Shown here: positions 1 through 9,674 of the stretch, in pieces | How positions within the stretch are numbered: position 1 is the stretch's first letter | How the letters are laid out: each line of letters starts with the position of its first letter | Assembly: GCA_023935145.1 (NCBI GenBank) | Contig: CM043699.1 | Coordinates: 107,277,036 to 107,341,035, forward strand | Direction: 5' to 3' | DNA length: 64,000 nucleotides | Source: Bretschneidera sinensis | Taxonomy: Eukaryota; Streptophyta; Magnoliopsida; Brassicales; Akaniaceae | Position numbers and translations under genes: made by a program | The notes under the pieces: generated by a model | The model's database searches: none | Seen by the model: only the letters and a program-made list of their open reading frames with translations | What the model was told of the DNA's origin: nothing

Positions 1-840
1 TAAATTTAATCCAAGCTATTGATGGGGTTGATCTTGCTTAATTGGTGACACAAGTGTGTCCAACAAACCCAACAAATAAGGCCTCAATTTTTCAGAAGTT
101 TCAATCAGTCCATTTCAAGTTAGAAAAGGCCAATTATGTTGATTTTGAAGTTTCAAATATTCAAGCCAATATGTTGAACGAATTTGCCAAGAAGTGAATC
201 AGCATCTATTGGACTCTCTTGGAAATATCCAAGCCTTTAATTTGTTGTCTCTAGTCTTTATTATGTTGTCTATGGTCTTAATTATGTTGTCTAGCATTTA
301 TTATGCTGTTTATGGTCTGTATTATGTTGTCTAGCATTTATTATGTTGTCTATTTTCTTTATTATGTTGTCTAAAGTATCATTGAATTTTATTTAATGTA
401 ATTTCGTTTTCTTAAGTTTAGAGGGTTGTTCTAAGCATCTATATAAGCTTTTTGGCTGGAATGAAAAGGTAGAATAGAATTCAGAAAAAACATGAGGTTT
501 GCTTCCTCTATTGGTTCTTTAGAGAACTTATGAACTTATCAAGGATTCTTTCTTGTGGTGTTCATCTCCGACTTATCAATCAATCCTTCCATAATTGATT
601 GTGGTGTCTTCATTATACCAAGGTTCTTGCTTCAATATAAGCAACAGGTCGTGGTGTCATATAAAATCTGTTTTCTAGACGATTTCTTAGGCAAGTATTC
701 CAATATTGTTTGTTGGGTCTCAAAGCGTGTCGATGAGGTTCGCATCAAATGAATTGGGTGCTTGTTGATTCTCATCAAGTGCTCTACTGCTTTTAAGGGG
801 ACCAAGTGGAAAAAGATAAAGATGGCCGAATGAATCTCCA
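1..840. repeat. Probable retrotransposon-derived relic (LTR-like)
   Basis: No reading frame of note is present. The stretch has short tandem motifs, a TATA-like run (tctatataagctttttgg near 440) and the phrase 'attgattgtggtgtcttc', which gives it the look of an LTR or its downstream leader. No matching second LTR was found in the window, so neither family nor ends can be fixed. The retroelement assignment is inference from texture only. Confidence 0.3.
240..375. repeat. Imperfect tandem repeat, 'ttattatgttgtcta' units
   Basis: About six imperfect copies of a unit built on 'ttattatgttgtcta' follow each other, separated by short variable words (tggtct, gcattta, ttttctt). Copies differ by single bases, which indicates an old minisatellite-like expansion. 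It sits inside the LTR-like relic at the window start. Confidence 0.7.
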
Positions 841-1587
841 AGAAGCGAATTCTTCAATAGCTTAGCCCATCAAATCATTAGTTTAGGTTAATTACTATGT
901 ATTTTTTTGCATGATACTCCCATTGGCCATGGAGAGTATATGTACATGGCAAAAATGGAAAAGAAATGTCAGAGCTGATAATATTAAAAGTTCAAGAGGA
1001 ATTAAAAAAGTAAAAACAAAAACTAGTAAATCTAGTGCTCCATTTTTATCTTTTTCGTGAACATAGATTTCTCAATTTTCTTGATTTAAGATTGTATCAG
1101 AAAAGTAGTTGCATTGGCTATTAATTTCACTCTTGTAATCTTTTGTGGAAGTGGTCCTTGAGGTCTAAATTAAAATAGTGGATGTGGATGCATTTAGTTG
1201 CTGCAGTTCTATTGTCCAATATATGAATTGGGTGGAAAAACTGGGAAACCTATTGAGTGACGTTTCTTTTGTATTATATCGATACATGGTATTATATAGT
1301 GTGTAAAAAAGTTTGGTTGGAGGTGTGCAAATTAAATATTTATGCTATTTTATGGATTATGTAGAATATGTAGACTATATTAAATGGGGCATATGGGAAA
1401 CATCCCTGACTGTAGGGCTACATGCATATTTACAGAAGTTGCATCCATATGATCTCATTCTGGCTTTATTGTTTTTGTCACAAGTTCTAACCAGTTGACA
1501 TGCGTTCTATTATAATGTAATTCTTACAAATACATAGTAGCTTTCTCTTCTCCTTTCCAAAATTTATAGCACAAAATAAATATAATA
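841..1587. other. Non-coding stretch, nothing recognised
   Basis: AT-rich sequence without a supported exon, RNA gene or repeat structure. The only open frame of size (61 codons near 1313-1498) has no recognisable composition or motif. Confidence 0.5.
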
Positions 1588-1848
1588 CTCCTTCTGTCCC
1601 ATAACGATTATCACTTATTTTTAAAATGGTTGTCCCAAAATGATTGCTCACATTCTAAAAGTGGAACATAAAATACCCTCACTTTACGAAAATACTCCTA
1701 CAAGAGTCACATTAAAGTATAACTTTAATTATTTTGTGGGTCCATGAACATCAATTTAAAAACATCTAAAAACTACTTAATGAAATGAAAATTTTACCTT
1801 AATATTTGTGCATAACGGAAGGCGACAATCTTTATGGGATGGAAGGAA
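1588..1848. mobile_element. Stowaway/Tc1-mariner-type MITE
   Basis: The left end 'ctccttctgtcccataa' is matched in inverse at the right end by 'ttatgggatggaaggaa'. Both ends are flanked by TA (1586-1587 and 1849-1850), the target duplication of mariner-type elements. The 261-bp length, the CTCC-start terminus and the lack of coding capacity fit Stowaway MITEs. The terminal repeats differ at a few positions, so the insertion is not recent. Confidence 0.75.
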
Positions 1849-2932
1849 TAGTTATTGATTGTAGTTATTTCCTTTGGATTATGCGTTTTTAGTAACTTGC
1901 CAGCAAGCATTGATCATTTCTAATTATATGTTAATAAAGTTAAAAAAAAGGAGTTAATAACTGTGCGATGTTATTAACTATGACTACGTATGCCAATTTT
2001 AGTCTTGATTAAATGTAAGGTTCAAACTTTGGTGGTTGTTGATATTGAGTAGTTTTGGTGAACCAATCTTGTGATAAATGGAACATATGGATTAAGCATT
2101 CATTAAAAACGGTTCTAAAATGTGGGGCCTGTTACTCCAACTATGGTAGTAATTTTATCATGAAACCATTTCATTTTACCAATTAAAAGTTCTAAAAAGA
2201 TTACCATCTTTCTTATAAAAAAATAGAAGAAAATAAATTTTTATCTTTTATGAAAGACTTTTTTGACGTTTTTCTTGTAGTTGAAAAGAAATTTGTGCAG
2301 TATATTATGGTGTACAAAGTTATGTCAAAATTAAGAGATGTAATAAGAGAGAGTAGGGATGCCTTGAAACTAGCATTTAAGCTAGATCTATATTCACTGA
2401 AGGGAATGGGAATGAAGCCCATAAAATAGTCAAGGCAGTGGACACCCAACCTTGATTGGAGATCCGATAAAAAAGGTTCATTGAGTAAAAACGAAGTTAC
2501 AAAATAAATAGAAGTCATTAATCGATTTTTGAGGGGAATCCCTAATTCCATTATTATGGTGGTAGTGTTCTTCTAAACTGTGATGAGTTTAGGAAGGTCA
2601 AGTTCTTCGGGGTGTTGGTCACATATCACCTTTGAAGGATTCACCTATATGAGTGTGGTAGTAGAGGTGCTACTGTGGGAAAATGGGCTACTTCCTAAAG
2701 ACATTCATAAAAACAAAATATGTGCACATGACTAAAATGCTAAATCGAAAAGAACTTGGTAGTTGCCCATGCTGTATGTGTGATAAATTGAAATATGGAT
2801 CAAAGGATTGAGTTCAAGACTTAGTTCACTCATGTTCCTTCAAGCAAATATTTACTAACACTAAGATTTTGTTTAGGAGATTTTATGAAATTGTTTATGT
2901 TTCCTATAAACAAGAAGTTTTGTGATAGGGTA
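1849..2932. other. Non-coding stretch, possible decayed element
   Basis: No convincing exon. The part from about 2200 to 2800 has slightly higher complexity and a 112-codon minus-strand open frame (2213-2551), but its translation shows no family motif and I treat it as chance. The last 70 bases (about 2862-2932) resemble the sequence right of 7727, which suggests that the outer LTR element inserted into an older repeat. Confidence 0.35.
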
Positions 2933-3057
2933 TAGTAGGGTATGGGGGTACAGTAGGGTATAAGGACAAATTTGTAATTTTATAATCATGAAAGAAATAG
3001 ATTTTAGTAGGGATCTTAGGATATAATATTTGATTAGGATTTAATTTCTTGGGATAG
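2933..3057 (+). repeat. Outer element, left LTR, first part
   Basis: The sequence from 'tgatagggtatagtaggg' to 'ttcttgggatag' matches the first part of the right LTR at 7363 with scattered substitutions. It stops where the inner element begins. About 20 bases present in the right LTR (gattagaacttattatttta) are missing across the junction. Confidence 0.75.
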
Positions 3058-3473
3058 TGATTGGAGAACCCGAGGAAGATTAAAATTATAGATTTTAATT
3101 TAGGAATTGAGAGATATTTTAATTATTGGGATAATTTTGTAATCAAGAAATATTATGGGTATCTAGGTGTAGTTAATTTTCATATTTCAGTTTCCTTATC
3201 GGTCTAGGATTAGAGTTTTAAGATCTCTACATAAGAGGCGTCCCTATATCATTTGTAGTCCGCTTGGAATTAATAAAAGATGAGATTATTGAAATCAAAA
3301 CTCAGTTATCGAGTTTTTTTGCTACATGTAATTTGGTTGCGGTTTTTGCGTCTATTTGATTTGGATTGTGATTTCCATGTGATTTGGGAAGATCCATGAG
3401 ATTTGGATCGTTTTATCTTTAATTTCCTATTTTTTACATTGCTTTGGCTACTGTACCGAATCAAGTGGTATCA
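3058..3473 (+). repeat. Inner element, 5' LTR
   Basis: Starts TGATTGGAGAACC and ends GTACCGAATCA. It contains 'ctctacataagaggcgtccc', which corresponds to the TATA-like 'ctctatataagaggcg' of the 3' copy, and an 'aataaaa' signal, a plausible promoter and polyadenylation pair. It is estimated at roughly 85-90 percent identical to 5177-5581 by eye. Confidence 0.8.
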
Positions 3474-3475
3474 GA

Positions 3476-3488
3476 GCACAAAGATTCC
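3476..3488 (+). other. Primer-binding site, initiator-Met tRNA type (inner element)
   Basis: 'tggtatcagagca' lies two bases after the 5' LTR. This is the standard minus-strand primer site of many plant LTR retrotransposons and sets the element's orientation as plus. Confidence 0.8.
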
Positions 3489-3539
3489 TAGATCATCACA
3501 GTCATCATCCATCTTCAGTTGCTGAAAAAAAACCAGTGT

Positions 3540-4175
3540 ACACTAGCCAGAGTCACTGTAGACCCGTTGTCCGCTGCGTGCTACCTCCACATGCCGTCGC
3601 CGCTATAGGGAGACTTCCCCATTTGAGCCCACTATCAGGATTAAAATACTTTCCTCTATTCCGATATGGTATCCACGTGCTGTAGCTCGTCGGAAAAAGG
3701 ACTAGAAACCTCATAAACCACAGTAACACCTCAGCCCCGATCTACCTCTTTTTGGCACTTCCATCCATCGCACGGACTAATCGGAGCCACCACTGTGACC
3801 GACACACCATTTTCAGCATAACCGTAGCAGATCGTACCGTCCAGCCGCCTGACCCGCCTCCTACCAGTCTTAACCTGATCAGATTATCCCTCCAGATCTA
3901 CCTCTCCCCGACCACCCAACGTCGGATTTGTCACCGCCATCGTGACCGACGGACAGCTTCGGTCAAAACCCTAAGTTCTTGGCGCCGACCTGCACCGGGG
4001 GACCCCACATGCACTACGGGCATCGCCAAGTCCGACCCGGGTAATCTCCTGCCTGAGCTGATCCACGGATCAGACCCGAGCCACTCCAGTAAATTTGAGC
4101 CCCCAGTTGAGTTCTTAGCCGAGCCGTGTTGACCAAGCTGAGTCACCTTGACTAGCTGTTGACCTTTGACCATAG
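3540..4175 (+). other. GC-rich leader of the inner element
   Basis: This block is much richer in C and G than its surroundings and contains an open frame of 126 codons (3752-4132) without domain motifs. It ends in a run of 'gttgacc/tttgacc' words (about 4128-4180). The same type of block occurs in the outer element (about 6030-6520) and, on the minus strand, in the chromovirus between its 5' LTR and gag (about 19190-19620). I read it as an untranslated leader with packaging or structural function rather than a gene. Confidence 0.5.
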
Positions 4176-4419
4176 TTTGACCGAACATAAATTTTTGGCA
4201 AATTTCCAGTTTTCTCTTTTCCTTCAGTTTATGATTTTCTCAATTAAAAAAAACGAAAAAAGGTTGCTACCTCCTCTTTTGTTTCATTTATTGTAATGTT
4301 TTCTTTTCCTTTCTTTGTTCTTTGATTTTTTTTTTTAAAAGAAAAAAAGCAAGAAAAAGAGGAAAAACAAAGTTTCTATTTTAGCTTTGTCAGTTTAGTT
4401 GTAGTATTACTACAAGCGT

Positions 4420-4671
4420 ATGGGTGAGATTAGATTTCAATGGACAAGTTACGGATCAGACTCTTGTTGTCACCGTTGGAAAGAGGAATATAAAGTGCTT
4501 GGTTGTTGTGTTCGTATTAAGGAGCGAAATCTGGCACACCTATATTGGCAATATGAGATAACCCTAAGCAAGGTTGATGTCCATGCTAAAGAAGATATTC
4601 AAGTTCAAGACCAAGATGCCAACAAAGATGATGGACATGGAAATTTTGAGTTAAGGGGAATTTTTTTGTAA
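4420..4671 (+). CDS. Short open frame inside inner LTR element, function unknown
   Basis: An 83-codon frame starting MGEIRFQWTSYGS lies where the outer element carries its RRM. It is rich in Asp, Lys and Gln near the end. I recognise no domain. Its position suggests a cargo or a decayed gag-like frame, but it may be chance. Confidence 0.25.
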   Translation: MGEIRFQWTSYGSDSCCHRWKEEYKVLGCCVRIKERNLAHLYWQYEITLSKVDVHAKEDIQVQDQDANKDDGHGNFELRGIFL

Positions 4672-5176
4672 ACTTTTTTGACCTTTTGGATTTTGTGAAT
4701 CTCCTTGTAATTAGCCTTTGATTTTGGCCTTTGATTTTGAGTTGCACCCTGTTGGTACTTTTTATATATACATTTTTTATTTATAAAAAAAAAGATGACG
4801 GACAGGTCGACGACCAACTTAATGTTGTTGAGCATATTGAGGTGCCATGTGAAGTTATCTTAATCGAACCAATCCAGCAAGATGACGAGTTTGCTGAGCG
4901 CATTGAGGCAATTGAAAAGGTTTGAGACAAACAGGAAGATAAGGTTGATTGTAAGAGTGAGGCTCTAGTGGATACACCTGTCCTTGATATTGAGTTTATC
5001 CTCCCTATCTGGTTTCAAGCACCTTGGCAACAAACGTTTCTAGCGAAATTTTTCACCTTCTAGTGACTTCGCCTTCAAAGACTTTCATGACCATGCTTTG
5101 TTTCTCCATGTCTCAGAGCTCTTGATCTTGGAATATTTTTTAACTCGAGGATGAGTTTTTTCTAAGCGGTGGAGAA

Positions 5177-5581
5177 TGATGGAGAACGCGAGGAAGATTA
5201 GAATTAGAGATTTTAATTTAGGAATTGAAGGATATTTTAATTATGGGGATAATTATGTAATTAGGAAATATTATGGGTATCTAGGTGTAGATAATTTTCA
5301 TATTTCAGTTTCCTTATTGGTTTAGGACTAGGGTTTTAAAATCTCTATATAAGAGGCGTCCCTGAGTCATTTGTTGTCAGCTTGGAATTAATAAAAAGAT
5401 GAGATTATTGAAATCAAAAACTTTGTTATTGAGTTGTTTTGCGCCATGTGATTTGGTTGCGGTTTTCGCGTACATGTGATTTGGATTGTGGTTCCTATAT
5501 GATTTGGGAAGATCCATGGGATTTTGATTTTTATCTTTAATTTCCTGGTTTTTACAATTCTTTAGCTATTGTACTGCATCA
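5177..5581 (+). repeat. Inner element, 3' LTR
   Basis: Starts TGATGGAGAACGCG and ends GTACTGCATCA. A purine-rich stretch 'taagcggtggagaa' immediately upstream is a plausible polypurine tract. It pairs with 3058-3473. Confidence 0.8.
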
Positions 5582-5801
5582 TCATTTTTGAATTTCTTTA
5601 GTTAAAGTTTTGGAATAGGACTAGGATTCCTAAATATCTTTATTTAAGAGATCTCTATTTTAATTTTCGGTAGCTTTGAATGAATAAAAATTATTGATAT
5701 TAAGTATCAATTTCCTCTCAACTTCCGAGGTTGCATGAGAGATTCCAATCCCCAGGGTAGCCTGACTTCTATCTCTTCTTTTTTCATGCTGTTATACATT
5801 A
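5582..5801 (+). repeat. Outer element, left LTR, second part
   Basis: Resumes at 'tcatttttgaatttc', which matches the right outer LTR from about 7526, and ends 'ttatacatta' where the right copy ends 'tctacatca'. The terminal CA has become TA. The primer-binding site follows at 5805. Confidence 0.75.
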
Positions 5802-6029
5802 GTTTGGTATCATAGCTTAAAACCAAATCCCCATACACACATCCAAACACACCCTAACCTAAAACAAAAACACCCAAACACACCCTAAACCATATCAGAT
5901 TATTGAAAAAAAAAAAAACCTGAGTAACCTCTTGCCAGAACGTCCCCAAACTTCGGGTTTTGACCAGATTTGGCTCTCCAAATCAGATTCCGGCCATATC
6001 TGAACCAGATTCGGTCGTTTGGGATGAAT

Positions 6030-6520
6030 TCTAGTCTTTCAAGGACGTGATCTTCATTTTTCGAGGAACCTGTGCCGCCACAACTGCTCCCCGAAGTGTG
6101 CCGTTGCCACCAATAGGTGCGGAAACCTTTGGCGAGCAAAACCCAACCTTTCATGCTAGAGCCATCGTCCTTCTGCCGTTGCGTGCTTCCACCGTTTGCT
6201 TTAGCTACTGTCGCGCGCATATTATGATGTCAGATCCGTCGCATCCCGGCATTTTCTGGCCAAGCCAACACCACCACAGTACTTGGAATCCTATTTTCGG
6301 TCTACTTGTGAAATCTCGCCCCCCAGCGAGTGTCAGACGGCTTCGCACGCGCCTATATAGCCTGGATTACTTCTTATCCGACTTACCCGACCCGTTGACC
6401 CGATTTGCTCCAAGACTTGATCGAGCCGAGCTGATTGTGAAGCTGAGCTGTACCTTGTTGGTCAAGCCAAGCCGCATTTGACCAGTTGTTGGCCGTTGAC
6501 CATCGTTTGACTGAGCAAAA
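6030..6520 (+). other. GC-rich leader of the outer element
   Basis: A C/G-rich block with a 144-codon frame (6047-6481) lacking domain motifs. It ends in 'ttgaccagttgttggccgtt', matching the module at the end of the inner element's leader. The shared position and motif support common ancestry of the two elements. Confidence 0.45.
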
Positions 6521-6629
6521 TTTTGGAAAAAAATTGCAGGTTGCTTCTTTTCTTAATTCCATTTTTTTGCATATAAAAAGGAAAAAAATGTAGAAAAAAG
6601 GAAAAAAATATAGCCATTTGTTATGAGTA

Positions 6630-6935
6630 ATGGGTTCAGTTGAGCCAATCAATATCCTTTGTGTGACCATTTATGATATATTTTATCCTATCACAAAGGA
6701 TGTGTTGTGTCGGGTTTTTGATCCATATGGGTTTGTTGAGAAAATTATTATCTCTCAAACTGATGCTGATTTTGAAGCCCTGGTGTATCATTGGTGCCAA
6801 GATGATTTTTGGGCTAAAACAAAGTTGAATGGTTGTTGTATTTATGACCATTGTTGTCAGATGACGATTAGGTATTACCCAAAGAGGTTTTACTTGAGCT
6901 CCAACAAGTACTTAGTAGAGTTTCTAAGAGAATAG
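6630..6935 (+). CDS. RRM related to polypyrimidine-tract-binding protein, captured in an LTR element
   Basis: A 101-codon open frame starts MGSVEPINILCVTIYDIF. Its pattern is N-x-I-L-x-V-T-I, then YPITKDVL, then PYGFVEKI (residues about 30-37), FEALV, and IYDHCCQMTIRYY. This follows the second RRM of plant PTB-like splicing regulators, where YPIT, the GFVEK strand and the IYDGCCQ strand are hallmarks. Only one RRM is present, whereas host PTB proteins have three or four. The frame is uninterrupted, has its own ATG and ends in TAG. It lies between the GC-rich leader and the 3' LTR, so it is cargo of the outer element. Such a domain would bind pyrimidine-rich RNA; whether it is expressed cannot be seen. 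The RRM assignment is by recognition, not by search. Confidence 0.7.
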   Translation: MGSVEPINILCVTIYDIFYPITKDVLCRVFDPYGFVEKIIISQTDADFEALVYHWCQDDFWAKTKLNGCCIYDHCCQMTIRYYPKRFYLSSNKYLVEFLRE

Positions 6936-7362
6936 AAAGCTTCGCCCCCAATTTTTCTCGCAACTGTGGTTCCATTCCAGACCCATCAAAGCAGGATGAG
7001 GTTAATGATGCTCAACTCCAACATGAGAACCAAGAAGATGAAGCATCCAAGATCATTGACTTCGAGACGCCCCAAGACAAGTTGGAAGTTTATGTCGAGC
7101 AAGTTGAGACCACGAATTTTATGCACGTCCAAGGCAAGCATGAAGACATGATTGAGACAATGATTGATATGCATACTCTTTCTATTGATTTTATTTTGCC
7201 TATTTGACTTGAAGCTTCTCCACGGCCAATCTTTTCAACCAACATTTTTTTTGTGGTAGAGACATTCGTTTTGAAGACTTTCATGACTATGCTTTATTTT
7301 TACAAGCTTCATAGATATTGCTGCGTCCTCACTTAAAAACTTGAGGTCAAGTTTTTTGAGAG

Positions 7363-7727
7363 TGATGGGGTACAAAAGGGTATGGGGTACAACAGGGTAT
7401 GGGGACATTTGTAATTTTGTAATCATGAAAGAATTAGATTTTACTAGGGATCTTAGGACATAGTATTTGATTAGGATTTAATTTCTTAGGATAGGATTAG
7501 AACTTATTATTTTATCATTATTGAATTTCTTTAGTTAAAGTGTTGGAATAGGACTAGGATTCCTAAATATCTCTATTTAAGAGATCTCTATGTTAATTTT
7601 CGGTAGCTTTGAATGAATGCATATTATTAATATTGAATATCAATTTCCTCTAAACCTCTAAGGTAACCTGGTTCTCTTGCAATTCCTAGGGCTTCTATCT
7701 CTTCTTTTTTCATACTGTTCTACATCA
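7363..7727 (+). repeat. Outer element, 3' LTR
   Basis: An intact 365-bp LTR starting TGATGGGGTAC and ending CTGTTCTACATCA. It serves as the uninterrupted reference that shows where the inner element split the left copy. Confidence 0.8.
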
Positions 7728-7943
7728 TTTGGCCAAACATCTTTAATAAAAAAACAGTTTATGAAATTATTTTTGTTTCTAAAAAACTGAATTTGTTTTA
7801 AAAAAAATTGTTTTCACCGTTGCTTTTACCAAACACTAAACAATTTTTAGCTCCACTTTTGTTTTACCATAAACCATTTCTACTGCTAGGAAAAACGAGA
7901 CCTAAGTGTAGGTTTAAGTCGGAAAGAATTAGGGAGTGAACGT
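7728..7943. other. Short intervening stretch, possible hAT-like MITE end
   Basis: The end '...aaaacgagacctaagtg' (to about 7910) read in inverse resembles 'cactaagattttgtttag' near 2862. The two may be the ends of one older element split by the 2933-7727 insertion. Target duplications could not be matched, so this is tentative. Confidence 0.3.
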
Positions 7944-8163
7944 TGTTGAAATTAAGAATTGAAAAGAATTTTGTATTATTGATTGATCTGAATACAATTC
8001 AACAATCTTATATATAGATTTATGAATATCAAACCTAATAGGATTAGGAAACATCAATAAGATAAGATAGACATAAACTAAGTAAGACTAAGAAACCTAC
8101 TAGGACACATAATAAGAAATCTAATTAGGACTCTCAACTTAAACCTAATTAGGATTCTCAGCA
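7944..8163 (-). repeat. TRIM 3' LTR
   Basis: 220 bp. Its minus-strand start is TGCTGAGAATCC, adjacent to the polypurine tract at 8164-8176. It pairs with 8967-9186. Confidence 0.8.
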
Positions 8164-8877
8164 CTCCCCCTCAAGGTAGAGCACACATATGCACAAACTT
8201 GTTATAAAGAAACTCATACCAACAACAAACTTCATCCAATCTGAAACAATGAAACCCAAACCCATAAATTACAATAACCTATGGCAATATGTTAGGGCTC
8301 CACACTCACGACAAACTGTTAGGTCACCAAATCGGTATCACCTAATGAGATAAGATCTGAAAACACCGAATCAACAAGACTTTGACTTTTTGTCTTTTTT
8401 TTACTTTGACTTTGACTTGAATAGGCTCCAATCATTGAGTCTGGAGGAAACAACATCAACACATGTTGGATCGGGTTAACAACGTCAATATGTATGGATC
8501 AACAACATCAACATCGGGGTGAGGAACTCTTTTTTTTTTTTTAATAAAAAAAATCGCTTTTTTTTTAATAGCGATTTTTTTTAACAATCTTATTTTTTTA
8601 CTTCATTTTTTTTACTTTTTTTTCTATACGAATCTATTTATCAAACCTTCTTAGCTACCTTTGAACAATGCTCGAAAATAGCGTTGTGGATAGTGCCATG
8701 AACAGTACCTGTGTACAGTAATCTAAAATAGCATCGTAAACAGTACCCGTGAGCAGTGCTGTGAACAGTACCGTAAACAGATCCCTAGTTTTTTTTAAAC
8801 AGCTTCGATGTCGTGCAGAAAAATTGACGGAAAAAAAACAAAACAGAAACTAAAAAGATTCTAATCTATATGTATGT

Positions 8878-8880
<3 letters not shown>

Positions 8881-8912
<32 letters not shown>
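8881..8912. repeat. (TA)n microsatellite
   Basis: Uninterrupted TA dinucleotides for about 32 bases inside the TRIM internal region. Confidence 0.9.
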
Positions 8913-8917
<5 letters not shown>

Positions 8918-8966
8918 GGTGTTTATCTCAAATCACTAGGATCCCAAATCTTGAGCTCTGATACCA

Positions 8967-9186
8967 TGTTGAAATTAAGAATTGAAAAGAATTTTGTATT
9001 ATTGATTGATTTGAATACAATTCAATAGTCTTATATATAGACTTATGAATATCAAACCTAATAAGACTAGGAGACATAAACTAGATAAGATAGACATAAA
9101 TTAAATAAGATTAAGAAACCTATTAGGACACATAATAAGAAACTTAATTAGGACTTTCAACTTAAGCCTAATTAGGACTCTCAACA
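8967..9186 (-). repeat. TRIM 5' LTR
   Basis: 220 bp. Its minus-strand start is TGTTGAGAGTCC and its end TTTCAACA. The primer site complementary to initiator-Met tRNA lies directly left of it (8953-8966). Confidence 0.8.
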
Positions 9187-9270
9187 AACATTTTCAGAAT
9201 AAATAAAAAATATATGATTAAATTTCCAAGAAATATCAACATAATAAAAAAAAAAGATAAGGTTAAGTAA

Positions 9271-9411
9271 TCAAACGATCGAGGCATGAAGAGCGCTATC
9301 CTTAGAGAAATACATCCCCTTCTGCATCAGGTTCGGCAATGTTTCTCTCTCAAGATACAACGATTCTTAGGTTAGTTTTGCGCAGTGAAGTAATTCCGTG
9401 AACTCAATCAC
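9271..9411 (-). pseudogene. Exon-like fragment of an unrecognised protein
   Basis: On the minus strand, acceptor-like 'gagcgtacag' precedes a 47-codon frame: VIEFTELLHCAKLT, one TAA, then 31 sense codons including LERETLPNLMQKGMYFSKD, ending in TGA. The amino-acid texture is that of a genuine terminal exon, and the single internal TAA could be a nonsense change. I do not recognise the protein. An alternative is that 'aacctaag' is the acceptor and only the last 31 codons are exon. No upstream exons were found. Confidence 0.3.
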
Positions 9412-9674
9412 CTGTACGCTCAAAACAAAGTACAATTTATTTTTGGAAGCTGGTTATAGTAGAATTACAATGTAGTTTAGAAGAAAAGAGAATAAGCTTT
9501 TCTTTGACATCGGCTTTGACTTCTCTTGATAGCAAATATCCCAATTTGTACCACGTAAATAATTTACCATTATTGAATAATGGGATATGGGTAATCGAGT
9601 TTAAGAGATAGTTGGTTCACTCCCCAATTCCTCAAACAGACATTGGATATTTAGGGATAATGAAGTAAAAGTAT
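9412..9674. other. Non-coding stretch
   Basis: No feature found. This may be intron sequence of the histidyl-tRNA synthetase gene, whose 5' exon is not in view. Confidence 0.4.

Larger units (their letters stand above)
3058..5581 (+). mobile_element. Non-autonomous LTR element (inner, nested)
   Basis: Two LTRs of about 410 bp (3058-3473 and 5177-5581) start TGAT and end in ATCA. A canonical plant primer-binding site (tggtatcagagc at 3476) follows the left one. The internal 1.7 kb holds a GC-rich leader (about 3540-4140) and short frames without retrotransposon enzyme motifs. Its layout, its PBS and the 'gttgacc...tttgacc' module match the outer element, so the two are sister families. No 5-bp target duplication is visible, and the host LTR lost about 20 bp at the site. 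Confidence 0.75.
2933..7727 (+). mobile_element. Non-autonomous LTR element (outer member of a nest)
   Basis: The right LTR (7363-7727) starts TGATGGGGTAC and ends TACATCA. The left LTR carries the same sequence but is split at 3057 by a second LTR element (3058-5581) and resumes at 5582. A primer-binding site (tggtatcatagc at 5805), close to the initiator-Met tRNA type, follows the left LTR. The internal region (5802-7362) has a GC-rich leader and a short open frame with an RRM, but no gag, protease, reverse transcriptase or integrase. It would therefore need enzymes from an autonomous relative. Flanks ttttg and tttgg may be a decayed target duplication. Confidence 0.75.
7944..9186 (-). mobile_element. 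TRIM-type Copia-related LTR element
   Basis: Two 220-bp LTRs (7944-8163 and 8967-9186) flank about 800 bp with no coding capacity. Read on the minus strand, each LTR starts TGTTGAGAGTCC or TGCTGAGAATCC and ends TTTCAACA. The 5' LTR (right) is followed by primer site tggtatcagagctc, and the 3' LTR (left) is preceded by the polypurine tract ccttgagggggag. Flanks aacgt and aacat fit a 5-bp target duplication with one change. The small size and absence of gag-pol define a terminal-repeat retrotransposon in miniature. A related plus-strand copy lies at 45268-46672. Confidence 0.8.

Noticed and set aside
240..375. Regularly spaced short repeats resembling a CRISPR array
   Set aside because: Units are about 15-30 bp, imperfect, without unique spacers of constant length, and the genome is a plant's. 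It is a minisatellite.
2213..2551. 112-codon minus-strand frame
   Set aside because: No domain text, and the surrounding sequence reads as decayed repeat DNA.
3752..4132. 126-codon frame with many Arg, Pro and Ser
   Set aside because: It is GC-rich leader of an LTR element. The composition explains the open frame, and no domain is visible.
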